Of a stretch of 64,000 nt of DNA, positions 44,592 through 56,990 are shown one piece after another (positions within the stretch are counted from its first letter, which is position 1; each line of letters starts with the position of its first letter). The translations under genes were made by a program, and so were the position numbers. Source of the DNA: Sebastes aleutianus. Lineage: Eukaryota > Chordata > Actinopteri > Perciformes > Sebastidae. Location of the stretch: assembly GCA_916700875.1 (NCBI GenBank), contig CAKAKS010000067.1:28218933-28282932 (forward strand), read 5' to 3'. Below the pieces are notes generated by a model that did not search any database, was not told where the DNA came from, and worked only from the letters and a program-made list of their open reading frames with translations.

Positions 44592-45910
44592 CTCCTGGAC
44601 TGTGCAACAACCTAACCCCTAATAATAAAGGAGTGGCTCCTCCTTTTACAATTAAGTAAAAATTGTTGCTTTTGAAGCTCTACAATGTCCCTCTCTGTCC
44701 CACCTTGTCCTCTATATCTGTGATGCTATGCTCTTGCTCATCTGATGTTCTAACCTTTCCTTGGAAATTGGCAAAGCGCTTTGGTCAGCTTTTGTTGCTT
44801 TTAAATTGGCTTTTTAAATAAAATGGCTTGACATGACTTAGCCCAATGATGGATTGATGACCTGTAGCCCTGTAGCCTTTAACCAAGTGCTTTGGATAAG
44901 ATCCAGCCAGCCCACTGCAACCCTGAAGGATAAGCATTTTTAGTGAATGAATGGACAGATGGATTAAGACCTGGTGAAACAAAGGGGGTGTCATTTCTTG
45001 TATACTCTATTTTTCATCCATATGATTTCATAATTTAATAATAATATTCTAATGCACTTTACAATCATTAAGTGCAGCAGTGTGGTAAAGAACCGTGGCA
45101 GTAGGGCTGGCGTGCTTCTGGAATAAAGGAGTGTACTGTCAAGATGACTTTATAGTTTGCTGGCACAATTCAGTCCTTCATTCACTTCTACATTATTCAA
45201 CCATACATTGAGTTCTACATTCACTCCGGCTTTCAGTCCTGCAATGAGTTCTGCATTCACTCCTACAGTCAGTCCTACATACTGTATAGCACTGCATTAA
45301 TCTTTCTGCTTACAGTCCGGCATTCAGTCCGTCACACAGCTTTAACAGAGGACAGTTAGAGACGAGAAGTTGGAGGGACCAGTCGCAGTAAACAGTGTTT
45401 TATACTTTGGAACGTCTAGTTGGGTATGCATGTGTGCCCAATAGATTTCTTCTTTGCATTTGACCACATATGTTCTTGAGTAGTTTGAAACAGTAGTATA
45501 GTAGAGTAGTGATAAAAAACAAAACTGTTAAAGGCCTTGCAGACAGACTCGCATATTTATAAGAAAACAGTTTCATATTGTAGCTAACTTGTGGAACTAA
45601 TGCGAATTGGCTACAGCTGATAAAATTAAAAACACCATTGATTCTGCCCTTGGTTTTATGGGAACATTTGGGCACAGGGAGTTCGCAGAGACGGAACATT
45701 TTTGGTTTGAAAGGGGTCACTGTTGACTGATGACGACTTGGGATCAAACCCTGTAAGTGATTTAAGCACTTTATCCTTCAGATTTATTCAAAAATATTCA
45801 TTTATTTATGAATAACATTCTGCAAGATCTGAGTAGAAGAAGTGTACGTGGTATTCACTTAAACTATTGGTCTGCTTTCTTGTCATCCAGCAAGCTAAGA
45901 CCAGTCATCT
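44592..45910. other. Intergenic DNA, no supported gene
   Basis: Near 44820-44960 is a fragment with GAAGGATAAGCA and ATGAATGGACAGATGGA words, like the tail of the SINE-like repeat. Tandem-like words based on 'ttcagtcct' / 'ttcactcct' lie at 45170-45330. No gene. Confidence 0.4.
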
Positions 45911-46295
45911 ATTCATCCATCTGTCCGTCCTTCCAGAGAGGCTGACTCCTCGTGCCCTGTAGCCCAGGACAGGGCCTCTCTCCGGGGGGGACAGTAGCCT
46001 GCTTTGTTCCCCTATCATGCCTCGCATTCCCCAGACCTGCCCTGGGTTCCCTTACATGCCTGCTCTGTGGGCAAGCGAGCCAGCCTGCCTGCCAGCCAGC
46101 CGGGGGAACCAGCATCCAGCCAGACAGCCGGTCAGCCATCCATCCGTCCATTCATACATTTCAGCGGCTGACTTCTTGTACCCCCCCTGGCCCAGAACAA
46201 GGCCTCTCTCTGGGGGACAGTAGTCGGCTTTGTTCCCCCCCCTCCCTTCATGCCTCGCATTCCCCAGACCTGCCCTGGGTCCCCCCTCAAGGCAC
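45911..46295. repeat. Diverged tandem duplication, ~220 bp period
   Basis: About 45940-46045 and 46165-46290 share runs such as CATGCCTCGCATTCCCCAGA and CTGACTYCTYGT-like starts. An intervening stretch is rich in CAGCC and CATCC words. Open frames here only reflect the repeats. Confidence 0.75.
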
Positions 46296-47945
46296 AGGGC
46301 ACTGGGAGGGGCACGGGCCTCACTACGCCCCCGTTTCCCTTTCTCTTTATGATATTATCGCTCTTTTAGACCCCCCCATCACACCACCACCACCACCACA
46401 TCTCCTTTTTCTGAAGGTTTTCTCTCTCCAGCTCTAAGCTTTTACTGATGCCCTTTCTTGCTCTGTCTTTTTTTCACTAAGCCATAAAACCGACAGTTAA
46501 CAACCTTGTCTCTCCTCTCTGAATCTCTCACATCCATTCTCTCTCTTCCACTCCCACACACTCTTCTTTTCTCGAAATCCTCTCCTCTGTAATTCAATTT
46601 TTTTTGGTTTGGTATAAAATTACACATATATATCATACCTATATATTCCTCCCCTACTCTCGGACCCCTTTTCAACTTTTTATCTTGCTCTAAATTGTTC
46701 TATTACCCAAAGTTTTCAACCTGAAGTCGGCTTTCCAAACCATTCTGTAATGCAACCTCAGCACCATCCACCAGCTTCACCTCCTCACCGCTCGCTCGCT
46801 CGCTCAACACAAAACACAAAAACCTGATCCAGCGCCAGTGGCTGTCTGTACCTACAGCCCACTTCTATTCAGCGAGGAGAAGGGTGGAGGCGTAGGCCAT
46901 AATTAAAGACGGCGTCCTTGCCGCCGCACAATGGCTCTGCACAGAGAATGCTTTTATTGCATGTATTTTTCTCAACAGGAGAGTGGGCAGTCTACCCTCT
47001 GTGAGCATTTAATTGGTTTAACAGCTGGAGAGGAGGAGGAGGAGGAGGAGGAGGAGGAAGGGAGGGAAGAGGGGGTCCAATAGAGGAGAGGAAACAAAGA
47101 CATTCAAGAAAAGTGTGAGTCACCGGGATTTTAAATTTGTTGTGTCTGATGTTGATAAATTTATCAGCGGCAGTCTGATTTTAGATACTGTGCATCAGAG
47201 TGGAAATTAGTGATTTGCAGGCCTGTCACCTCCCATCTGTGTTCGTTAGCATCCAAATCGTTGGCAGGTAACACTTTCCCTGCAGCATCATGGGTATTAT
47301 TATTATCTTAAAAATACACTAAGATTAAGAAGAGCGAGAGAGAGGCAGCGTCTTTTTTTGCCTCATAAAAACGTACCGTACCTTCCACCCACTTGTGAGG
47401 CTGTGTGTGTGTGTGTGTGTGCTTGGGTGAATGTGGATGCTGACAAGTGTCTTTGTCTGTCCTCTGCCAATAAATGAAAACTGGAGCAGAGCCTTGGGGC
47501 AAGGTGAGGCCACGACGTTCCTCTGGAGGTTTCAACTAATGGAGATCCAGTGTTGGGTTGGAGGACCGGCCCCCAGGGGCACGGTTGGGGATTAAAAATG
47601 TAATCCATTGCACACATTAACCACGTACAGGCTGGAAATTGCAATCTGGGGTGTAAGAGGCCACAGTTCTGTACTTTTACTACCCCCTTCATTTTGCATC
47701 CACCCCATGTGGTTTTATTGGAATATGTTCTTCCAGATAATCTTGTTCCATTTCCCCCGGAGAAATGATGGGATCATATTTTCAAACTATTGCTGATTTA
47801 AGGAGCTAAATTCAGAAGAATACATTTTCAACAATGCAGTCATCCGTAAACATTTTGTGTAAGAACCAACCTTACCCTGGGAAGAAACTGTTACATCCAT
47901 GTTTAAAGCCAAAGACACTGGTATTAATATTGTGGTAATCATAAT
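46296..47945. other. Intergenic DNA with pyrimidine-rich and GGA-repeat patches
   Basis: Pyrimidine-rich sequence at about 46325-46680, a (GGA)n tract at about 47026-47060, and a short (GT)n near 47402. A repeat-free stretch (about 46885-47010) could be regulatory. No gene. Confidence 0.4.
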
Positions 47946-47948
47946 GCT

Positions 47949-48935
47949 TAAAGGCCCAGACACACCAAGCCGACATCAAAGAACTAGCGGCGATGAGGGA
48001 AGACTGTTGCGTCGCCACATGTCGCCTTTGTGTTGAACGACAAGTTGCATTTGAACACACCGCAAAGACTACAGCCGACGGCCAGTTAGCACGTACGTTC
48101 TGCGCCTGCGTGAGAGGAAATAACTCTCCACACCAACAGGCGGCGATAGTCTGTATTCGCCATTCATGGCGTTTTGAGGCTGATGGATCTGTGCATCACG
48201 CACCGCCTCTCCGGCAGTGCCCGGCTGCAAGCCCGTGCATAAGGCAGCTCCGGAGGATTCCACTCAGCCAGTCCGAGCCCCCCAATGGATTGCATCGGAG
48301 AGCAATAGAGTTTTCATTATTTATCAATACATGTCTATCATCGGAAAGAGAGATAACTGGTTGCTCTGTGTGTTCAGTCGGAAAGGCAAAACGTGTCGGG
48401 TGCTCTTGGTAAACGGGGAAAAAAAATCAGGATGAACAGGAAGGCAATCCAGGCACTCCAAAATATCCAAAATATCAAAACATGTCTATCTTATTTAGCC
48501 TCGTGCTTATTATCATATAATGAATTGTGCCCCCCTGTGCCGACTGCACCGGTTAAATAGGTTATCGTTGCCATTTTCTCATCTGCAGTCAAATGGAGTT
48601 GTTGATGGAACAGAGGGTTGGGAGACGGTGGAGGCAGAGTGTCCACCCGTCGAGCACCACGTACATCTGCTCGCACACATTTCACTTCACAAGCAGAAAA
48701 CGCCTCGCTCTTCCAATTTGCTGAATCCACCTTTTAAATAGCAATGCACCAATGTGCAAGAGCACCTGGCTTTTTAAGGGAATAGGAGATGACACTCTGA
48801 TTGGTTTAATTCCTGTTACGCCCAAAACACGCCTATGATTAATTAGGAGACTAAATACAACCCCTTTGCCCCTTGAGTTGGACACACCCTAAACGCATTT
48901 GCGCCATGCACTATAGATCGTTTAAATAGGGCCCT
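47949..48935. mobile_element. DNA-transposon-derived composite
   Basis: It starts AAGGCCCAGACACACCAAGC and ends near TTTAAATAGGGCCCT, both familiar ends of fish miniature elements. Two elements probably lie side by side, with a junction near 48180. Words like CACCTGGCTTTTTAAGGGAA near the right are typical of the second one. No intact transposase. Confidence 0.5.
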
Positions 48936-50215
48936 TAGTGTTCACTACTCTTTAACACAACTCACAATAAAAGAAAATAAACCACAATAACAACTTAAAG
49001 GAGCGTTAATCTTTTTCGTCTTTTGTTTTTTACCACATAGGGGCATAACTTTACAACAAGCCTTATAAAGTCATGGCCGTCACAAAGTCTGCCTCGGTCC
49101 TCAGTCCCTCCCTCTCAGCCACACTCTCACATGTCCAGCCCCCTGCATTGTCTCTCTGTCCCTCCTCTGCAGCCACAAACCCTCTTCCCCCAGGCTTCTT
49201 CATTGCCATTTTCCATCCATCCACCAGATACACACCTGTTCCCACCTCCCTCACCAGCCCTGCAGTTACCTGGCCTTCCCCGCCTACTTCCTCACCTGCA
49301 TCTCATTCTCTCAGCCCTCTCATCAGCCCTGCAGCATTTACACCAGTATCCCACGTTCACACTGCTTTTCTCTTGATCTACAGTCTCGAGTATTCTACCC
49401 AACTATATTTCTTTGTATATAAGCTACACACACTTTACATATCTAGAGGCGGTCTACGTATATCTTGTCATTTGTGCGTAAAGTCCTTAATATCTACTCT
49501 TTTATAAGCAGATTACCATTAAAAATAAGAGGGTTTACGTGCTCTATGATACCCCCACGTTCTCTTCAGTGTGCCTGTTCATCAGCAGTATATCCATCAT
49601 AATATGCCCACCTTGTTACTATCAAATGTTAGCTTTAGTGGAGGCCTAATGGGCAAGGTGGGAGGGTTTATAGATAGGTGGTAAACATGTGTGATGTGTT
49701 GAGGGGGGACTTCCCACAGCTACACTCCAGAGACAGAAAAGCTTATTTCACACTTCATTTCATTCTAATACCTCCTAGAACAACAGCACGGGAAAACACA
49801 CACTCAAACAAACATCTCCGTAATATATTCCAAATGTGGGCAAACACACACACACACACACACACGAGCCCATGAGCCTATAAACACCATACATTTCCAC
49901 GGATGAACGAGGATCTACCCACACACTTAATAATGTAGACGGGTTTAGGACGAAGGGGAATAATAGAACGAGTAATAAAATAAGGTTAAAAAGCAGAAGC
50001 ATGATCGTGTTCTAGCAAAGAGTGTGTGTATAAGAGAGATCCTGTGTTTTCATTTAATCTCTAAGTAAAAGTGGTGTTTGTGTGGGCTGACAAAAAAATC
50101 AATAGAGCACAGCTCATAACCTGTAAATGCATTCTTTTGAAATTCTATTAAAGGATTCTCCGAGGTATTGCAATTGTGCTAATAGACACAGTCAAACAAA
50201 ATGGGAATACAACAA
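48936..50215. other. Intergenic DNA, no supported gene
   Basis: Pyrimidine-rich at 49090-49390, with a (CA)n at 49843-49865. Open frames on both strands are low-complexity. Confidence 0.4.
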
Positions 50216-50224
50216 TACCTATTC

Positions 50225-50470
50225 CATCTCCGAGGGTGATTTCACACCTGAGCTTTTTGGTGTGTTTTAACCGAACCCAGCGTTTCGTCAGATAGTCCGG
50301 TTGGTTTGGGTTGGTGTGAAAGCTCATTCCAACTCTGATGTGGACCAAACAACCGAACTCTGGTCCACCTGACGACGTAGGGTCTCGGTTCGCTTTCAAG
50401 TGCACTAGAGTTCGGTTCACTTTAGGTGAGAACACGATCCGACCCAAATATAGGAAGTGAACCAAAGACA
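50225..50470. mobile_element. Probable miniature element fragment
   Basis: Repeated GAACC/GGTTC words and the run GTGATTTCACACCTGAGCT resemble a common teleost MITE. The ends are not both clear. Confidence 0.4.
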
Positions 50471-51351
50471 CTTTCGGTGCCTTCAAATGGGGTCATGTTT
50501 ACCATGTTTACGAGAAGAGTCCATATGAACGACCCCCTCTTGTCGTATTCACGACCTCGTAAGTGGAAAGTTTCTGAAAGCTCCAAGTTCACGACTTGTG
50601 ACGTGTTTGTTGACGTTGTCAGAAATGGCGTAGGCCACGGAAATACATTTTTCGGTGTATAATAAGTTAATATATTGTAATTTTAGTCGTATATTGTAAT
50701 TCTTCATAATGTAGAATATGTCTGAGGAAAAAGTTTTACCTTTGCATTATTAGGATTCAATTAAAGACATGTAGACATTTAAACTCTGAAAGTTAAGTAG
50801 ATCACACATTCAAAGAGATGACTAGAGGAATTAAAAAAATTAAGTTGACTTTACTTGCAAATTTATTTATTACGTACAAAAATATTAAGTAGTTTATACA
50901 TAGACTAGTCTCGCTTAAACACAAAAACTTGCCTTAATTGTTTTTTTAAGTAGATAAAGCAGGATATGTTTATCAGTAGCAATAGATTGCAAATAGCACA
51001 TTAAAATGTTGCATAAACACACTCATATGTTGCCACAGCTGTGACACGTCAGTTTGTCAGAGCTCAATATCAATATATGAGACAGAAATACAAACTTGCA
51101 CATATACACACACGCTTTCTCCTCATCACTAGCAGTGCACTGTTTATGTGCACAGTTACACATGTACATGTGCTCATAAGTCAATACTCTCTTGTCCGTG
51201 CACGTGCACACATCCACGCATGTGTGTTTAGTGAACCAATCCGATAATTGCATTGAGCGATTGGAGCTGACACCTTGCACTTTTCATGTTATCAGTCATT
51301 AGTGGGAGTGCAGAGCATTATGAGTGTTGTAGCCTCCCTCCACACACACAC

Positions 51352-51396
<45 letters not shown>

Positions 51397-51600
51397 TCCA
51401 TCCCTGCCTGTCACATTTCATTCGTTCATCCATTGTTGACAAGAGAAAGGGACACATTTAAACTCAATTTCACAGCTGGGCCTGATTGGATATTGTTTGT
51501 TTATTAGTTTGGTTTTGCATATCACACGGCTGTAAACACTCAGTCAAGCATGAACTCAAGTGTGTGAGCACATACACAGAAGCATTATGGGACAAAATGG
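50471..51600. other. Intergenic DNA, no supported gene
   Basis: AT-rich; a long (CA)n array lies at 51341-51394. Nothing else is recognised. Confidence 0.4.
51341..51394. repeat. (CA)n microsatellite
   Basis: Long CA array with one CG interruption near 51356. Confidence 0.95.
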
Positions 51601-51739
51601 TGGACAGCAACACAGCAAGAGTGTTGGAACCCACCAGCCTGCTTCGGCCCTTCTGTGTGGAGTTTGTATGTTCTCCTTGTGCGGGCTCGGGTCCTGTAAC
51701 ACTTGAAGGATAAGCAGTTATAGATAATGGTTGGACTGG

Positions 51740-52440
51740 TGGCTGAGTGGAAAACATGGATGTATTAAGAGAACTGGATACAGCGTTGGAGGCGGGGCCC
51801 CGTTTATTCCTGTGAAAGTTGCTCAGTGGCGCATGAAGCCAAAATGGCTCGACTTCCGACTGGAAAAGTATCCGGATCTTCCGGTGATCTTTCGCATCCA
51901 TTGGGCCCATGGAGCAGGCGCTGTAGCATCTGCTTGGTCACATGGCTCAATCACGGGGTCACAACCGTCATGGTGTCGTCACGGCTTGCTAACTCCACCT
52001 CCCAGCCTCGGTCTGGGTCTCATTCACATGAACGGAGGAAGGGAAATTGGCTATTAGTGTATTTTACAACTTTTAGGACCTAATGATTTAAATAAGGGCT
52101 ATTAGAGTGTCCATACTGGGAAGTTGATTCTCCTCAAAAAAAAAATTATCCACTGAGTTACCAATGTTTATTTCCCAATGTAAGTCTATGGGAAAAAAGT
52201 ATTTTTGGGCCCAATGGCATCACGTGACGGACACGGAAGCTGTAGTACTGCCGTTTGGCCACTACGAAAATTGGCTTCAACGACCGGCGCTCTTCCTGGA
52301 GGCTTGCTGGACACCTCCGATATTTAGTGAAAAAAAAAACCAAAAAAAAAAAAAACCTGAAATGTCATTTAAAGGACGCTTTCACTCTGCTGAGATGGAA
52401 AAGTTGGCTTATTGAAAATCTGAAGATATAATAAAGTCTT
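51740..52440. repeat. Degraded interspersed repeats
   Basis: CCAAAATGGCTCGACTTCCG at about 51839 and the CAATGTAAGTCTATGGGAAA run near 52177 are typical of widespread fish repeats. No complete element ends were found. Confidence 0.4.
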
Positions 52441-53160
52441 ATGAAAACAGATTTACGATGCATTTGTGTAATTCTGTCACCATTAAAAAGCCCCCAAAAA
52501 ATTGAGTATACAGAATGTAACTGCAACATGCCTCCCCATCACCATAGTGGCTAAAACACCACAGTGCACACAAATTAATTCATTTAAAAAAACAAACTAA
52601 CCTTATCAGCGTTACCTAAAATGTCATGATGTATCAGACTATCACACCCGTTTGAATGATATTCACATAAAGGTAGAGTGGAAAAATGCACTGATTCAAA
52701 ATGTACGTAGCTGAAATTTTAGTTTAGTTTGTCTTTCAATTCTACTCTTCTTTTGAGTGTTCCTTCCCTGCTAAAATGTTTACGGACACTCATATGAACA
52801 CAAAATCTCTGCTTTGCTGCACACCACTCATTTGTGTGTGTGTGCGGTGACACTGCTGTAGATCCACGCGCACACAAAACCTCCCACTTGGGTTTGTTTA
52901 GGGTCACAGAGATAGCTGCTCAGATCGAGTGCTAGCCATCTGGTGCTACATTCACCGCGCCGTGGACTCATATGGAGCGTGTGTTCATGCATATGTGTGT
53001 GTGAGTTTGTTTAGTAGGGGAGGGGGCGGCATAGAGCATGTGGCCCCACCCAGGGTACCTTCATTGTGTGCAGTGGTCTGGAACCTATGGATCACCACAC
53101 CCCCACAGACACACACATAAACACACACTCCAGGGACGACAACTCGAGATCCCTTTTGGA
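52441..53160. other. Intergenic DNA, nothing recognised
   Basis: No gene, no clear repeat ends. Confidence 0.4.
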
Positions 53161-53180
53161 GTGTGTGATGGTTAGCTGCG

Positions 53181-53462
53181 TTAAGAGGATGGTGCGGGGA
53201 GTGGGAGGGGGTGGGGGGGGGTTGGATGGATGAGAGGACGATGGGTGGAGGTAGAGATGATATAGTGCAGTGGTGAGATGGAGCGAGGAGAGAGGAGGGT
53301 AAAATGATGGCTCAGGGCAATGAAGATGGAAGTGGTGGCTGAGGTGAAGAGTGCAGCGAGGACGGCGACGCAGAGTTTAAAGCTGGATTTTCTCCCGTGC
53401 ACCCTCATGATATGCTCGGCAACCTCTGAAACGTGAGCTGCGTTCCACCAGCTTAAAATCAT
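53181..53462 (-). CDS. Candidate exon: possible N-terminal signal-anchor peptide (unconfirmed)
   Basis: A minus-strand frame contains an in-frame ATG giving MRVHGRKSSFKLCVAVLAAL, a basic stretch followed by a hydrophobic run, as in a signal peptide or type II membrane anchor. Just upstream of it lies a possible splice acceptor (CACGTTTCAG). After about 40 residues the frame becomes low-complexity (poly-pyrimidine), so a real exon would have to end before that; I found no strong donor. I do not recognise the protein. It may be chance. Confidence 0.2.
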   Translation of the reverse strand: MILSWWNAAHVSEVAEHIMRVHGRKSSFKLCVAVLAALFTSATTSIFIALSHHFTLLSPRSISPLHYIISTSTHRPLIHPTPPHPLPLPAPSS

Positions 53463-53799
53463 TTCATGTCATGCTCCCCGCTGCCTGTGATGACTTACTC
53501 ATTGAACAGGTCCTAAAAGTGAGAACACTGAAAGCAGGTTTTGGAATGTAGTCTGACAGGTTTTTGGCCGGACCGCAGAGCATACCTACCAACCCTCACG
53601 ATTTTCCCGGGAGACTCATGTTTTTCATCTCCCACTCCCTGTTTCCTCCCGGGGTCACAATTCTCCCGTATTTCTCCCAATTTATGTCAAATTTTCACAT
53701 TTTCTTTCTTTTTCGTTATTTTAGCCTGTTTCCACCCAGACAAGAATAGAGCTACACCAACTGTCGTTTCCCGGTGGAAATGAGCAGTCTATGCTTGCA

Positions 53800-53935
53800 A
53801 CAAAGCGCAGTTTGAGCTCATGTTTAAGTTGTGCCCGCCACAGCAAAAAGCCGTTGTGGCACGGCGCAAGCCATTGGAAATAACGGGTTTCAGAGCGCAG
53901 TGGTGCCGTTATCGCGTTGTGTCTGGAAGGACCTT
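53800..53935. mobile_element. Diverged relative of the short MITE at 23422-23587
   Basis: Shares CATTGGAAATAA and GGGTTTCA words in the same order, and CGCGTTGTGTCTGGAAGGACC near its right end recalls the other's terminus. Limits are approximate. Confidence 0.45.
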
Positions 53936-54095
53936 CAGTAAGTGAGAGAAGGAGAGAGAAATGGAGAGTACTAAGAGAAAGAAATACTCAAGCAGGAGCA
54001 AAAATTAATTAAAAAAATGAATTCGTGGGCTGCTGCTCCCAGCTTTCAAACCGGAACCAACATGGCGGCTCGTTTGGAAACTTTCTTCTCTTATA

Positions 54096-54908
54096 CGGTG
54101 GAAACCGCTTATAGTGATCACGGTTACAGTGATCAACTGCTTATATGGATCAAAAAGCTCGCGACAGAATCATTCCTTTACAAACGCTGTTTAAATAATT
54201 TGCTTATAGTGATCAAGTAGTCCGGTTACAGTGTTCATTTTGGGTCTTTCCATACATGACAACATGAGGAAAAACATTTTAAAACTACGTTAGACTAACG
54301 TTAATTGAATTTTTCTTGTGCTTTTTACTTTACTCCCTTGATACGTCTGCTTTCCGGCTGAATACCTGAGGCTGCGTGCACATTGATATAGTGTCGAGAA
54401 AAGGAAAGTAATTTTCTCTGAATAAAAACAAATGCGCATGGGGAAAAGCACCTGTGGTTGACGTCGCCTTCGTCAAGTGGATTGATAACGCCTCGTCACA
54501 TAATGTCCCCAAAGTGAAACTCTGCAGACCGGCTCTTCCGCACCACAACGCTGGCAGCTCATGCACACCGCTGCCCCGTCTTCCTCCACACTGCTACCGG
54601 GTGAGAGAACGAGTAGCCCCCGCAAATGGGCACCGTTCTGCATGCACGCTTACGCTGCAGAGCCGGCTACAAACGGCAAAGCCTCACCCTCAGTGAGGAA
54701 AAAGGCTGAGGAATAAACAGTGAGCCAATAAAAGCGAAGCGGTTCCTTTCATTATTTTGTATTCATGTAATAAATATACAAATGTCAATTAGATGGGAAT
54801 CTGCATGAGAAATGATGCACAACAACAAAAATGTGGTTATAATAATCATCCGCTTATAGTGATTTATTTGACCCGGACAGCTGTGATCGCAATAAACGGT
54901 TTCCACTG
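54096..54908. mobile_element. Tigger/pogo-like non-autonomous DNA element with TA target site
   Basis: The left end CGGTGGAAACCG and right end CGGTTTCCACTG are inverted repeats flanked by TA on both sides, the target duplication of Tc1/mariner-pogo elements. The word GCTTATAGTGAT recurs near both ends (about 54106, 54201 and 54852), likely transposase-binding subterminal repeats. At 813 bp with no transposase frame, it is non-autonomous. Confidence 0.8.
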
Positions 54909-54909
54909 T

Positions 54910-56490
54910 ATCACGAAAATAGTTCACCAAAATGTTATGCAGTTGCTCAATCTGTCTTTATTTTGAACCAACGGTTAGTTTAAAAGTTTCCAGAGGCGGC
55001 GAGTCACACCGACGCCCCTGATTTGCATAAAGTAGCTTAAACCTCAACTTTATGCAAATGAGGAGCGGCCAATGTGACCCTCCGTCTCATGAATTGCGCT
55101 GCCATGCTACCAGAATGTATTGCACAGCTGCTTACATAGACAATGAATGGGAAGCGTGGAAAGGACGAAAGCTGTGGACACATACCATTAGTGGATTTAA
55201 CACTACAGACATGACTACTGACTATTTGTGTAACAATTTAGCCACAAATTCACAGACTGACCAGACACGGTCCAGCCATATACTCGGTTTTGATCAAGTC
55301 ATGTTTTTTTGTTTCTTGCCAACATTATGTAATATGGGGTTCGTTTTCATATGTGATATTTATTTTCTGATAAAGATGTTGGCGGTGTTTTTTTTCCCAA
55401 TTAAAGAAACAAAGCTTTTATTTTTGGAGGACATTTCAGGCTTCAAAAAATCCTTTAACAAACCTATAATAATCTATCAGGGTACGCACCGTGCCAGAGG
55501 ACCCATGCATGTGAAAAGAGAAAATAAAAATCAATCTGGAAAATCCTGTTACTGACAGCTGTGGGCGCAAACAGTAATCCAGCAGAACAGGACATCCTAC
55601 CTCAGGGATGTTTCCAATGGTGTATTAAAAGCTGCTCTAGTCAATATTTTTATGTCAGCGATGGATAAAATGACTATGTGTTATGTGAATGGTGTCACTT
55701 GCGGCCATGAACCCACAGAGAATTATCATTACTGGCCTCTGTTGGTCTCTACAGAGCTTTTTAGCATCTTTCAGCTCATTCTTTTAGTTTCCTATCTATC
55801 CGCTCTCATCAACCTTGTTTCCAGCTGCAGTGGGCAGCTGTATTTGTGAAAAAGCTCTTATGAATCCACTGTACCTGTACCTGCCCAGCAGCAGTTGGCA
55901 GACAGACAAGGTTATCGACTAGCTGGTGAACACAGTGGAGCGTTACGTAGCTAAAGAGCCAGATACAATATTTTTTTCACGAGATGGTGCACACCAGACT
56001 GATGAGTTTTATATTGGACTTACATTAAGCAAGTCAGACACAGAAATATGACTCCAGATAAATACTAAAGCTTCTCTATGTATGAGCTGGGTGTTTAAAA
56101 ATAAACAACTGCTTGCTAACACCCCAAAAAGCCCAGTCTGCTCTGATTGGTCAGCTGGCCCACTCTGTTGTGATTGGTCAACCAAACCAAACTCTTCGGA
56201 CTCCGCTCCAGCTCTCAATCAAAACAATAAGTAGTAGTAGTTTGATGACATTGTGAACGAGGTCATGTATAAAAGTTTTATTCACGTTACGTTTAGTCAC
56301 ATTTATTCACGTTATGACATTACATTCTAATGAATTAGCCGCAAGTAACGTAACGTTAATTTGCTAACTTACCATTAGATGAGTTGACTGCCCATACAGC
56401 TAATCTTAAACGTTAACTAACGTTATGTGGCAAATTTCATCGAGGGTTGGCCCAGCACTGTGAACCGTGGTCAGAACAATCATATTAAAA
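54910..56490. other. Intergenic DNA with repeat fragments
   Basis: A palindrome-like stretch near 55022-55063 (ATTTGCATAAAGTAGCTTAA mirrored by CTTTATGCAAAT) belongs to a repeat. The 167-codon frame at 55052-55555 has no known domain, and its first part overlaps this repeat. No gene is supported. Confidence 0.4.
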
Positions 56491-56990
56491 ACTAGAATGG
56501 CACCCGGAGAGCGCAGACCTCCGCCAAGCTGCCCGAGTATGATTACCCCACCTCTCCGTTCAGCTTGCGCCATCATCCACGTGTATTTTTGTTAATGTTG
56601 AGATCAGCTGTACGTAGCGGAGCATCGTAAAACACTTCATTCAAACTGGACAGAAACAAAATAAAACTCACCTAAACCCTCGTTGTTACTCTTTCCAACA
56701 ATCACCAAGTGTGCTTTGGTCGAACTCAACTGTAATTGCACCGAGTTAAATGTGAAAAAACGCTGAATCTACAGTCACCTGAATCCGGATCGTGATCCGG
56801 ATCGCCACCAAGATCTAATGGATTGTTTATTGTGCTACACCCCACCCCTCAAAATTTTCATTCAAATCCATCGCGGATCTTTGGAGTTATAATGCAAACG
56901 GACAAACCATCAAATCAACAAACCAACAAACAAATCAACGCCGGTGAAAGCATAACCTCCTTCCTAGGCCTTCGGCCTTTGCAGAGGTAA
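56491..56990 (+). mobile_element. LINE 3' end, RTE-like
   Basis: The words AGACCTCCGCCAAGCTGCCC, ATCCGGATCGTGATCCGGAT, TTTGGAGTTATAATGCAAAC, AACGCCGGTGAAAGCATAAC and GCAGAGGTAATAAA appear in the order seen in RTE-type 3' tails. No reverse transcriptase frame is left. RTE versus a related LINE is not certain. Confidence 0.6.

Noticed and set aside
45952..46437. 161-residue plus-strand frame
   Set aside because: It lies in a tandem duplication with C-rich low complexity. The protein is repeated P, S and C words with no domain.
55052..55555. 167-residue plus-strand frame, the longest in its region
   Set aside because: Its first part is a dispersed repeat, and the rest has no known domain, no splice context and AT-rich composition typical of chance frames.
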